Below the pieces are notes generated by a model, which saw only the letters and a program-made list of their open reading frames with translations, was not told the origin of the DNA and made no database searches. A stretch of DNA of 64,000 nt from positions 372,001 through 436,000 of the forward strand of contig CP087969.1 of NCBI GenBank assembly GCA_024703915.1. Direction: 5' to 3'. Of the stretch, positions 41,664 through 50,552 are shown one piece after another. How positions within the stretch are numbered: position 1 is the stretch's first letter; each line of letters opens with the position of its first letter. The translations under genes were made by a program, and so were the position numbers. This DNA is from Massilia sp. H-1 (lineage in GTDB: Bacteria > Pseudomonadota > Gammaproteobacteria > Burkholderiales > Burkholderiaceae_D).

Positions 41664-43921
41664 GCTACCTCGTCGCCGTGCGCCCCCTGTGCGAATTCAC
41701 CGCCAAAGAAGGCGATCTCGATCTGCGCTTCACGCCTTCGCCCACGGCCCAGGAAGGCATCGCCGGGCATGCCGAAGTGAGCAGCCGGCGCGGCCCCGCC
41801 TACCAGGCCGAGGTCAGTCTGAGCGGCACCCACGGACCGCTGCTGGTGCGCGGCCGCGCCGACGGCTACGATCCGGACCAGAACCTGGTCGAGGAAATCA
41901 AGACTTACCGGGGCGAGCTTGAGCGCCTGCCCGCCAATCACCGCCACCTGCACTGGGCCCAGCTGCGCGTGTACGGGCACCTGCTGTGCCAGAAGCTGGG
42001 ACTGGAACAGGTCAACCTGGCGCTGGTGTACTTCGACATCGCGCGCCAGACCGAGACCGTGCTGCGCGAAACCCGCAGCGCGGCCGAACTGGCAGCGCTG
42101 TTCGCGCGCCTGTGCGACCGTTTCACTGCCTGGGCCGAACAGGAAATGGCGCACCGCCAGGCGCGCGACGCGGCGCTGGCGGACCTGCAGTTCCCCACGC
42201 CGATTTCCGCCCCGGCCAGCGCGATCTGGCCGAGACCATCTTCAAGGCCAACAGCAGCGGCCGATGCGTGCTGGCGCAGGCGCCCACCGGCATCGGCAAG
42301 ACCATCGGCACCCTGTTCCCGGTCCTGAAGGCGGCCCCGCAGCACCAGCTCGACAAGGTCTTCTTCCTGGCCGCCAAGACCCCGGGCCGGCGCCTCGCCC
42401 TGGACGCGGCCGGCAGCGATCGCACGCAGCGCACCCCGGCTCCGGCTGCGCGTGCTGGAACTGGTCGCGCGGACAAGGCCTGCGAGCATCCGGACAAAGC
42501 CTGCCACGGCGACTCCTGTCCGCTGGCCAAGGGTTTCTACGACCGCCTGCCTAGCCGCGCGCAGCCTGCGCGGCAGTGGCTAAGCCCCCTGCTCGACCGC
42601 GAAGCCTTGCGCGAGGTGGCGCTGGCGCACAACATCTGCCCGTATTATCTGGGCAGCGAGATGGCGAAATGGTCGGACCTGATCGTGGGCGACTACAACT
42701 ACTATTTCGACCTGGGCGCCATGCTGTACGGCCTGACGCTGGCCAATCAGTGGAAGGTCAGCGTGCTGGTCGACGAGGCGCACAACATGGTGCAGCGGGC
42801 GCGCCAGATGTATTCGGCCGAACTCGAACGGGGCGCCCTGCGCGCGGCGCGCGCGCCGCATCGCCGCTGAACCTGCAGGCTTGGCGCTCGACAAGATCAG
42901 CCGCAACTGGCCGGTGCCGGGCGTGGGTCCATATGAAGTGGCGCAGGCGCCGTCCGACAAGCTGCTCGACGCCCTGCGCGGCGCCACCGCGTCGATCACC
43001 GAACTGCTGGCCGAGAACCCGGCGCCCATGGATCCGGCGCTGCAGCGCTTTTATTTCGACGCCATGCATTTTGCGCGCATGGCCGAGCTGTTCGGCGAGC
43101 ACTCGCTGTACGACATCACGCGCACCAGCGCCAGGGATTCGACGCTTTGCCTGCGCAATGTCGTCCCGGCGCCCTTCCTCAAGCCGCGCTTCGCCGCCAC
43201 CCATGCGACGGCCCTGTTCTCGGCCACCCTCAGCCCCTGGAACTACTATGGCGACATGCTCGGACTGCCCGACAGCACGGCCTGGGTCGACATCGCGTCC
43301 CCGTTCGTCGCCGAGCAGCTGAGCGTGCACGTGGCGGGCGCGATCTCGACCCGCTTCCAGCACCGGGCCGCCTCGGCGGTGCCGATCGCGACCCTGATCG
43401 CGCGCCAGTATCATGAAACGCCGGGGAACTACCTGGCCTTCTTCAGCAGCTTCGATTACCTGGAGCAGGTGGCCGCGCTGTTCGAACAGCTGTATCCGGA
43501 GATCCCGGTCTGGCACCAGCCGCGCCGCATGTCCGAAGCCGAGCGCGAACAGTTCCTGGGGCGCTTCACGCTCGACAGCCGCGGCGTCGGCTTCGCCGTT
43601 CTGGGCGGTTCGTTCGGGGAAGGCATCGACCTGCCCGGCGCGCGCCTGATCGGCGCCTTCATCGCCACCCTGGGCCTGCCGCAAATGAACCCCGTGAACG
43701 AGGAAATCCGCAAGCGCATGCAGGTCTTGTTCGGCGCGGGCTACGACTACACCTACCTGTATCCGGGCCTGCAGAAGGTGGTGCAGGCGGCCGGGCGCGT
43801 GATCCGCACCGAGAGCGACAGCGGCGTGGTCTACCTGATCGACGACCGCTTCCAGCCAGCCGGAGGTGCGCGCGTGCTGCCGCGCTGGTGGCACGTGGAC
43901 CAATTGGTCCGGCCGCACTAG
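41660..43921 (+). CDS. PD-(D/E)XK nuclease fused to XPD/DinG-family Fe-S DNA helicase
   Basis: About 754 residues. Start: TTG at 41660, with GGAGG seven bases upstream and overlapping the nuclease stop. Residues 60-110 form a RecB-like nuclease core: LLVRGRADGYD, VEEIKTYRGE, HWAQLRVYGHLL. The helicase has Walker A APTGIGKTIGT near residue 207, four cysteines for an Fe-S cluster (CEHPDKACHGDSC near 275-287 and ICPYYLG near 326), VLVDEAHNM near 370, and VVQAAGRVIRTESDSG near 707. It unwinds DNA 5' to 3'. Breaks near 42222, 42420, 42465, 42560 and 42860. It probably works with the FAN1-like nuclease on cross-links or flaps. Confidence 0.9.
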
Positions 43922-44642
43922 CCGATCAGGTTTTTGACCTTCTGGTAGCCGCTGCGGCTCACGGGCACGCGCGCCGTCGAGCAGGATGGCGGTGTGGCTG
44001 TCCTTGCCCTGCTCGATCCGGCTCACCCGGCTGATATTGACGATGTAGGAACGGTGAATCCGCACGAAGACCTCGGGATCGAGCTGGCTTTCCAGTTCGG
44101 CCAGGCGCTGGTTCTTGAGGTAGCCCTTGCCCTCGGCATTGATCTGGACGTAGTCGTCCTGCGCTTCGATGAAGTCGATCTTGTCGGCGCCGATCACGTG
44201 CACGCGGGCGCCGTCGCGGATCAATACCCGTCCCAGCGGCTTGTTGCGCATGGCCGCTTCGCTGACCACAGCTTCCACGCCCAGGCTGGTGCGCAAGGTG
44301 GCGCGCGCATGCGCGAGCGCTTCGTCAAAGCGCTGCTGGCTGTAGGGTTTGAGCAGGTAGTCCACGGCGTGTACTTCAAATGCCTTGAGCGCGTACTGGT
44401 CGTAGGCGGTCACAAAAATATAGTGGGTCTTGCGCCCGGCCAGCTCCACCACTTCGAAGCCGTTCAGCTTGGGCATCTGGATGTCCAGGAACACCAGGTC
44501 CGGATCGAGTTCGGTGATGGCCTTGACCGCGTCGAAGCCGTTGGCGCATTCGGCCACGATCTCCACATCGGCATGGCTTAGCCAGGTATTCGCGCACCAG
44601 GCCGCGGGCCAGGTCTTCATCGTCGACAATAATGACACGCAT
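43918..44642 (-). CDS. LytTR-family response regulator
   Basis: About 241 residues. The receiver domain starts MRVIIVDDEDLARGLVREYL and has its phospho-acceptor in DLVFLDIQMPKLNGFEVVEL. The LytTR DNA-binding domain has VIGADKIDFIEAQDDYVQIN, LESQLDPEVFVRIHRSYIVN and ends YQKVKNLIG. It partners the LytS-type kinase whose stop is one base upstream of this start. The stop overlaps that of the convergent helicase gene. Breaks near 43970 and at 44580 (GCTTAGCC). It should control envelope-related genes. Confidence 0.92.
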
Positions 44643-44643
44643 G

Positions 44644-45697
44644 TTATGACTCCGTTGTTTCCGCGGGCAGCACCAGGGCCACCCGGAATGATTGTTGTTC
44701 GCGCGTCCAGCTGACGGCCGCTTCATGGCCGTACAGCGTGGCCAGGCGCTGGCGCACATTGGCCAGGCCGATTCCCCTGGCGCCGGCCGCAGGCAGATCC
44801 TCGTCGACATCGTTCTCTACCGTCACATGCAACTGCGAACCGCTGCGCGCAGCCGTGATGCGCACCGTGCCATGCCACTTACAGCTGGCCGATCCCGTGC
44901 TTGACCGCGTTTTCCACCAGCGGCTGCAGGATCATCGGCGGCAGCAGGCAGGCATTGGCGTCCTCCGCGATATCCTGCTCGACCATCAGACGGGCGCCGA
45001 AGCGCACCTTTTCGATGGCCAGAAAGTGCATCAGCAGCTTCGCTTCCGCTTCCAGCGTGACCTTGCGGTGCGCTTCCAGGCCCAGCGTGTGGCGGAAAAA
45101 TTCGGCCAGCTGCAAGGTCATCTCGCGCGCCCGCTTCGGATCCTGCGAGGTCAGCGCGCTGATCGAATTGAGGCTGTTGAACAGGAAGTGCGGGTCGATC
45201 TGGGTGCGCAGCATGCGCAATTCCGCTTCCTGCGCCATCAGCTGCGACTCGAGCTCGCGCCGCTCGGCACTGCGGGCCCGCTGGAATTCGATCGCCAGGT
45301 AGTGGGCAATGGCCGACAGGCCGTACAGCACCACGCCCAGGCCGAACACGGTGGCCCGCAGCGGCGCCGTGAGCGGCACGCCCAGCTCCTGCCACAGGCC
45401 GTTCCACATGATGGCGAACGCGGTCCACAGCATGGCCGAAATCATGGCACTGAAACCGAAGACCGCCAGGATGGCGACGATCGCCTTGTCGGCCAGCGGG
45501 TAGGCCCGGCACAGGTAGTAGGACGAGAAGCCCGCCGCGCAGCCGTAGACCAGCGTGACGGGAATCGCAAACAGCAGCGCTTGATCCAGCCGGTGCCGGT
45601 GGCGCCGGTGACCGACCCGGCGAACACGAGTCCCAGCAGCAGCCATACCATCAGGTACAGCGCCACGCCGCGCTTAGCTGGAGAACACGCCTTGCAT
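44644..45697 (-). CDS. LytS/YehU-type sensor histidine kinase
   Basis: About 350 residues. Four to five helices form the sensor (GVALYLMVWLLLGLVFAGSV, PVTLVYGCAAGFSSYYLCRA, IAIVAILAVFGFSAM type). The kinase has the His_kinase box LRTQIDPHFLFNSLNSISAL with the phospho-histidine, and the ATPase part has MILQPLVENAVKHGIG and GIGLANVRQRLATLYG. The start at 45697 overlaps the previous stop (TGATG). GCTAAGC for GCTGGC at 45675 hides residue 8 onward; other breaks lie near 44880 and 45580. It should phosphorylate the LytTR regulator. Confidence 0.9.
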
Positions 45698-46399
45698 CAG
45701 TTGCGCACTTCCACACCGCCCATGATGGCGTAACCCTTGACGATCAGGCGCTTACTGCCGTTCGGCGGGGCCACGGTTTTTTTGTCGAAGCCGCCCATGA
45801 TCGGCGTGCCGTGCAGGATCACGGTCCAGTCGACCGGCACCTTGAGCGTGATGCCGCCCATTGCGACGAACACGTTGATCACGGCTTCGCCGACGATCGA
45901 GGAGTTGCGCAGGTCAAGTTCGCAGCCGCCCATGACCGCCGTCACTTCGCCGCCACGGAAGGACTGGCTGTTGACACGGCGCACGAAGCCGCCCAGTACC
46001 GCGGTGGCCTCGACGATCGAATCGCTGCCGTCGTCGACCTTCATTGCCGTTTCGACCGTGCGGCGTCCGGTCAGGGAACGAAACACCATCACGCAGCTTA
46101 GCGCCGATGGCCAGCAGCGGCAGCACCGTGTGCAAGCTGAAGTTCAGGTAACCGAGCCGGTTGAGCGTGAGTCCGACGCCGATCCCGGTGAAAACAAGGC
46201 CGAGCAGGATCCCGTTCGGCGAACGCGTGTCGAGAAGTTTGACAACGCCGATCAGGATAAACACGGCAGGCCAGAACGAAATCGCCCGGTGGAAATCAAA
46301 AATGTTCAGATTATCGAGCAGGAACAGCATACCGATGCCGATCACAAAGACTCCCAGGATGACCTGGCCAGGGACGCTTCTGCGCAGTTCGCTTTTCAT
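45697..46399 (-). CDS. LiaF-like membrane protein with cell-wall stress C-terminal domain
   Basis: About 234 residues. N-terminal helices (GQVILGVFVIGIGMLFLLDN, WPAVFILIGVVKLLD, LLGLVFTGIGVGLTLNRLGY) are followed by a beta-helix-like C-terminal domain with repeated GG turns (AVLGGFVRRVNSQSFRGGEV, VMGGCELDLRNSSIVG, VAMGGITLKVPVDW, IMGGFDKKT). In firmicutes LiaF proteins inhibit the LiaS kinase until the envelope is damaged. The gene order suggests the same here. A single break at 46097 reads GCTAAGC for GCCAGC. Both ends overlap neighbours by ATGA or TGATG. Confidence 0.88.
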
Positions 46400-46764
46400 T
46401 TTCCCGACTCCTCATTTGGTGCAAAACGTTTCTTGATCAATGGTTCGAGAACCATGGTGATGCCGCAGACAATAATCGGCAGCGGCCAGCTGTTAGAGAG
46501 CGTCAGGCCGAATTCGTGCTCGAACACGGCGAACAGCCACAGCCCCATGAACATGGTCCACAGGCCGCTGGTGAAATGTTTGGCCGTGGGATAGCCGATC
46601 ATCTTGTTGATGCCGCTGATGACCAGCAGCAGCGGCCAATAATGCCACAGTCCCTCGACCTCGATGATGTCCATCTGGTCGAGAAAAATCGTGACGCCGA
46701 CGCCAATCAGAACCAGCCCCCACAGCAGCTGTCTGCGCCATTCGTAGGAATGTTGAGTATTCAC
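46396..46764 (-). CDS. DUF5668-type membrane protein
   Basis: 122 residues, uninterrupted, with four helices: LLWGLVLIGVGVTIFLDQMD, LWHYWPLLLVISGINKMIG, GLWTMFMGLWLFAVFEHEFG and WPLPIIVCGITMVLEPLIKK. The GTG start at 46764 is preceded by GGAGGGCAAG. It resembles the N-terminal half of the LiaF-like protein that follows, and overlaps it by 4 bases. It is first in a four-gene operon with a kinase and regulator and probably takes part in sensing membrane state. Confidence 0.82.
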   Translation of the reverse strand: MNTQHSYEWRRQLLWGLVLIGVGVTIFLDQMDIIEVEGLWHYWPLLLVISGINKMIGYPTAKHFTSGLWTMFMGLWLFAVFEHEFGLTLSNSWPLPIIVCGITMVLEPLIKKRFAPNEESGK

Positions 46765-46895
46765 CTTGCCCTCCGTTGAAAGAATAAGGTGACGATACAT
46801 GGACACAAGGGCAAGGAAAACCGGATTTCGGCGAATGGCGCTCCCGGACCGGTGAATGACGGGGTTTTCGGCGAAATACGGTGCCGGACGTAAAA

Positions 46896-46932
46896 AGCCC
46901 GCATCGGCGTCCCTGGGGGACGTCGTGCGGGC
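46896..46932 (-). terminator. Rho-independent terminator of the 52-residue protein gene
   Basis: AGCCCGCA and TGCGGGCT form the outer 8-bp stem, with CGTCCC/GGGACG pairing inside. On the minus strand it is followed by a run of T residues. It lies 45 bp after the stop at 46977. Confidence 0.75.
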
Positions 46933-46976
46933 TGGTTCGGGCGCGGGCGTCGGATTCTTTTACACGGAACCGGCGA

Positions 46977-47135
46977 TCAGGTGCGGCTGCCCGCCATCTT
47001 GAAATCGACAGGTGCCAGGCCCCATCCCAGCTGGCGCCGGATTTCTTCCGGCGTTGGCGGCGGCTTCGGATCGCGTGAACGGCGCTCCAGGTAAGCGCGC
47101 ACCAGGTGCTTCGGGGGATGGGTAAAGGTCGCCAT
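46977..47135 (-). CDS. Conserved small protein, 52 residues
   Basis: An intact frame MATFTHPPKHLVRAYLERRS, then RDPKPPPTPEEIRRQLGWGL and APVDFKMAGSRT. The basic helix, the PPPTPEEIRRQLGW motif and the good terminator downstream argue for a real gene. It has no signal or membrane segment. I recall similar short proteins in Oxalobacteraceae without known function. The upstream 310 bp (47136-47445) show no further gene and should hold divergent promoters. Confidence 0.7.
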   Translation of the reverse strand: MATFTHPPKHLVRAYLERRSRDPKPPPTPEEIRRQLGWGLAPVDFKMAGSRT

Positions 47136-47445
47136 GACACGCTCCATGTTCCAGTGCGAAATTGGTGCCGATGCTTGAGGCGACCGGCTAACCTGCTGAG
47201 GAGCGGCACTGCGGTTTATTCGTTCTTTTCCGCCAGTCCCTCACTCACACAGCTTCATCATAGTCGTGCACCGGTGGCCCAACCGTTCGTTGCCGCACAC
47301 TACGCACGCTTCACTTTTCGCCTGTCGAAGATTCTTACAATTTCACGTATCGCCTTCAACCACGGGCGTTATAACGAGAAGACACCTTCCGAAAAACCGC
47401 CCGGCACACTTCATGCGTCATTGTCCTACATGGAGGTGAGAAATT
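47136..47445. other. Intergenic region between divergent genes
   Basis: No gene is seen on either strand. ACATGGAGGTGAG at 47429-47441 supplies the ribosome binding site for the + strand gene. A confident -35/-10 pair was not found. Confidence 0.4.
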
Positions 47446-48803
47446 ATGGAAGCCAGTCTTGCATGGTCATGGATTGCCGCCCTGGCGCAGGCGCTGCAGC
47501 CGTTCAGCGCATTGCCGCCCGGTCCGGCCGCGCATCCGCTGCCGCCCGTCGATACCGGTGGCGCGCGCATTGTTGCCGAGGGATTGCGCGGCGCTCCCGT
47601 GAGCGGCGCGGCGGGACCGACGCAGTATGTCCAGGTGGCCAACGCCACGATGGCGGTCTACGACAAGGCCAGCGGCACGCTGTCGGCGCTTGGCCTCGCC
47701 CCTGGCGGCGCTGTACGCCGCCGCCTCGCCCGAGCGCGGGATGCGGGTCTGCGCCGGGCACGGCGCGGGACCGGCCTCGGTCTTGTACGACCATATCGGG
47801 CGGCGCTGGGTGCTGGGCTGGCTGGCCGGCACCGGCGGCTATCTGTGCCTGGCCGCGTCGGCTCTAGCCCGAACGCCGCAGGACGCTTCCATGTGCACGC
47901 GCTGCGGCTGCAGTCGCCAGGCACGGGCCATCCCCAGATCGCCTTGTGGCGCGACGCGCTGCTGCTGTCCTTCGACCTGGGCGGCCGCGCCACCCGCATG
48001 TGCGCCATCGACAGCGCGGCGCTCACCAGCCGCTATCCCGCCATGCGCTGCCGCGACATCGCGCGCGGCGGTGTGGCCGCGGCCAGCCTGGCGCCGCAAG
48101 CGGTGCTCCCCGCTGGCACGCCCGCCCTGCTGCTGGCACTGGACGCATCCGACTCCGGCAGCGGCAACACCATTTCGCTCTGGCGCTACGCTCCCGCCGA
48201 CAATACGCTCAGCGGCCCGCTGGCCGTGCCGGTGGCGCGCTGCGCGATCGCCTGCGCCGCCTGCATCGCCCAGCCGCCGGGCGGCGCACCGCTGGCATCG
48301 CACGCACGGCAGCTCGCCCCGCGCGCAGTACGATGGCCGCGCGCTGGTGTTCAATCACACGGTCGTGCAGCCGGGCGGCCAGACCGGGATTCGCTGGTAC
48401 GAGCTGCGCGCGCCGTTCGGCGCGGTCCAGATCTACCAGCAAGGCACGTACGCGCCGGACGCCGAGCAGCGCTGGATGGGCAGCATCGGCATCGACAAGG
48501 CCGAAGCGACATCGCGCTCGCCTACGCGGTCGCGTCCGAGGCCACCGCGGCCTAAGCATCCGCTACACGGGCCGCGTGCATACCGATCCACCCGGCCGCA
48601 TGCAGCAGGAAGAGACCATCGTCAACGGCAGCGGCGTGCAAAGTACCCCCGGCTTAGGCCTTGCGCTGTAGTGGCCTGCTGCCCTGTCGCTCGATCCGGT
48701 CGACGGCTGCACCTTCTGGTACACCCAGCAATATATCCAGACCAGCGGCCCGGCAGCGTGGCAAACACGCATCGCTTCGTTCAAGTTCCGGCGCTGCAGG
48801 TGA
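47446..48803 (+). CDS. Large secreted protein, beta-propeller-like, unknown function
   Basis: About 450 residues, rich in Ala and Gly. After a hydrophobic N-terminus (SLAWSWIAALAQALQPFSAL) it has PTQYVQVANATMAVYDKASG and repeated strands such as HPQIALWRDALLLSFDLGGR, FNHTVVQPGGQTGIRWYELR, QRWMGSIGIDKAGDIALAYA and DPVDGCTFWYTQQYIQTSGP, ending IASFKFRRCR. The last motif is common at the end of secreted repeats described in Massilia and Lysobacter-like genomes. Export is likely. Breaks near 47700, 47866 (GCTCTAGC), 48330, 48505, 48553 (GCCTAAGC) and around 48650, where the text is poor. Confidence 0.62.
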
Positions 48804-48814
48804 TACCATGCTTC

Positions 48815-49731
48815 ATGCGCCTCGTTCCCCTACTCCTCCTGTCCGCCCTGCTGTGCGGCATTACCAGTCCGGCTGCCCAAAAGCCGATCTACACCATGTC
48901 GCCGCAAGAAGCGGGCGACTACATCGCGTCCATGTACCAGGCGCAGCCCGACTTGCGCAAGCGGATCGCCGCCATCGGCCGCCAAAACATCGGCCAGCCC
49001 TATTCGCTCAATCTGCTCGGTGAATTCCCCTACGAGCTGCATGACAAGCTGCCGCTCTACAGCCTCGAAAAAAGCGATTGCGTGGTGTTCGCCGAACACA
49101 CCTACGCCATGGCGCTGAGCCAGTCCTGGGAACAGTTCTTCTGGACGCTGCAGCGGATCCGCTACAAGGATGGCGTGATCGGCGTGGCAAGCCGCAACCA
49201 CTACACCGAGGTCGACTGGAACGTCAACAACCGCTGGCTGCTGACCGAGATCACGGCAGCGCTGGCTTCTAACCCGAGCGGGCCAAGCTACGAGATGACG
49301 GTTGACCGCAGCGCGTTTCTCAGGACCCGCCATCACACGGCGAGCAGCATTCCGGTGCAGGTCAGCCGCGAGCCCTACATCGCCAAAGACAAGCTGGCCG
49401 ACAGCGTGCTGCCGCAGCTGCAGGAAGGCGACATGGTCAACGTGGTGTCCATCGTCGATGGCAATGTCCTGGTCACGCACGTGGGCCTGATCGTGCTCGG
49501 ACCGGGCGGCGAGCGGCGCTTTCTCAATTCGGCCGAACCGGCCGTGCGCGAGGAAAGCTTCGACGCCTTCTTTGCCCGCACCGCAGAACGCGAAGCGCGG
49601 CAACGGCAAGCGTGGCCGCAAGCTGGCTTAGCTTCAAGGTGCTGCGCCTGAACGACAACGTGATTGTCCCATGCGGCATGGCGCCGCAACCGCGCCCCCG
49701 CCGCACCAAGCCTCAGAAACTGAGCGCTTAG
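48815..49731 (+). CDS. DUF1460 (N-acetylmuramoyl-L-alanine amidase-like) protein
   Basis: About 304 residues. The signal peptide MRLVPLLLLSALLCGITSPA is followed by IYTMSPQEAGDYIASMYQAQ, IGQPYSLNLLGEFPYELHDK, and EKSDCVVFAEHTYAMALSQS with the catalytic Cys. RYKDGVIGVASRNHYTEVDW and VLVTHVGLIVLGPGGERRFL with the His follow. This is the NlpC/P60-like DUF1460 fold, thought to act on peptidoglycan in the periplasm. GCTTAGC for GCCAGC at 49627 shifts the frame; the true end reads RRTKPQKLSA. The stop at 49729 itself has the GCTTAGGCC form and could be an error, in which case the gene would continue. Confidence 0.8.
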
Positions 49732-50366
49732 GCCACACCGCGCGTCTTTTCAGTCCAGACAATGCGCTCGGCCAGGCCGATGCTGCCGCCGTTGATCAAT
49801 CTGGTGACCAGCGCGACGTCGTCCTGATCGGCGGCGTCGTTGCAGCCGCGCGCCTGCCATTCGGCCGCCGCCACCTGCAGGCACCAGGCCGCCGACACCA
49901 CGGCGTCGGGATCGCGCGTCAGGTCGGGCGCGGCACGCCACACGGCGTGTAAGAGTGTGGTCGCATGCGCATAGCCGTCCTTTCCAGTCAGCTGCAGCAA
50001 TCCGCGACCACGAAAAAGATATCCATCACCGGGAGCGACGTTGCCCAGCCGTCCTCCGTACACCAGGTTGGCCAGCTTTTGCGGCCGGTGCGCGTACCTG
50101 GACGCCTTGTACGGGCCGCGCGGACGAAAGCGCGTGGGCCAGATCTCGCGCAGGCGCGGCGCGCTGTAATTGAGGTTTTCAAACTGGAGCGTGAGCGCGC
50201 CCGTCTCGTGCAGCACCTGCGCAAAGAAGTGGGCCACGCGCAGCGCATTGGCCGTCACCCCGTAGTAATCGAGCACCGGTTGGCCGATCGCCATCGCCGC
50301 GCGGTAGGCGGCGCCGCATGCAGGCGCGAGCCGTTCCACTTGTTCGAGCGAGACAACAATGGCCAT
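49728..50366 (-). CDS. GH19-family (chitinase/endolysin-like) glycoside hydrolase
   Basis: 212 residues, uninterrupted. Starts MAIVVSLEQVERLAPACGAA and has FFAQVLHETGALTLQFENLN, where the Glu of HETG is the likely catalytic acid, then YGGRLGNVAPGDGYLFRGRG and LLQLTGKDGYAHA, all typical of GH19 lysozyme-like enzymes. Such proteins cut chitin or peptidoglycan and are often phage or bacteriocin lysins. There is no signal peptide, and no holin or phage gene is near. The stop overlaps that of the convergent amidase-like gene, at a possible error site. Confidence 0.85.
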   Translation of the reverse strand: MAIVVSLEQVERLAPACGAAYRAAMAIGQPVLDYYGVTANALRVAHFFAQVLHETGALTLQFENLNYSAPRLREIWPTRFRPRGPYKASRYAHRPQKLANLVYGGRLGNVAPGDGYLFRGRGLLQLTGKDGYAHATTLLHAVWRAAPDLTRDPDAVVSAAWCLQVAAAEWQARGCNDAADQDDVALVTRLINGGSIGLAERIVWTEKTRGVA

Positions 50367-50552
50367 GGTCAATTCCTTCGAGGGATGCATCTCGATGGTA
50401 GTAATTCCCGCGCGCATGGCCTTTACAAACATCAAACATGCGCGCCCTTGCCGCCGCGGGAATGGGGTGCAGGGCGGCGGTTGACGATTGTCAAATCGAC
50501 CATTCTGGGTGACACCGATAATAAACTTACAAAACGCTAAGCCCTCTCCGCC

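Noticed and set aside
49728..50366. GH19 gene as evidence of a prophage
   Set aside because: No capsid, tail, integrase or holin gene is present nearby.
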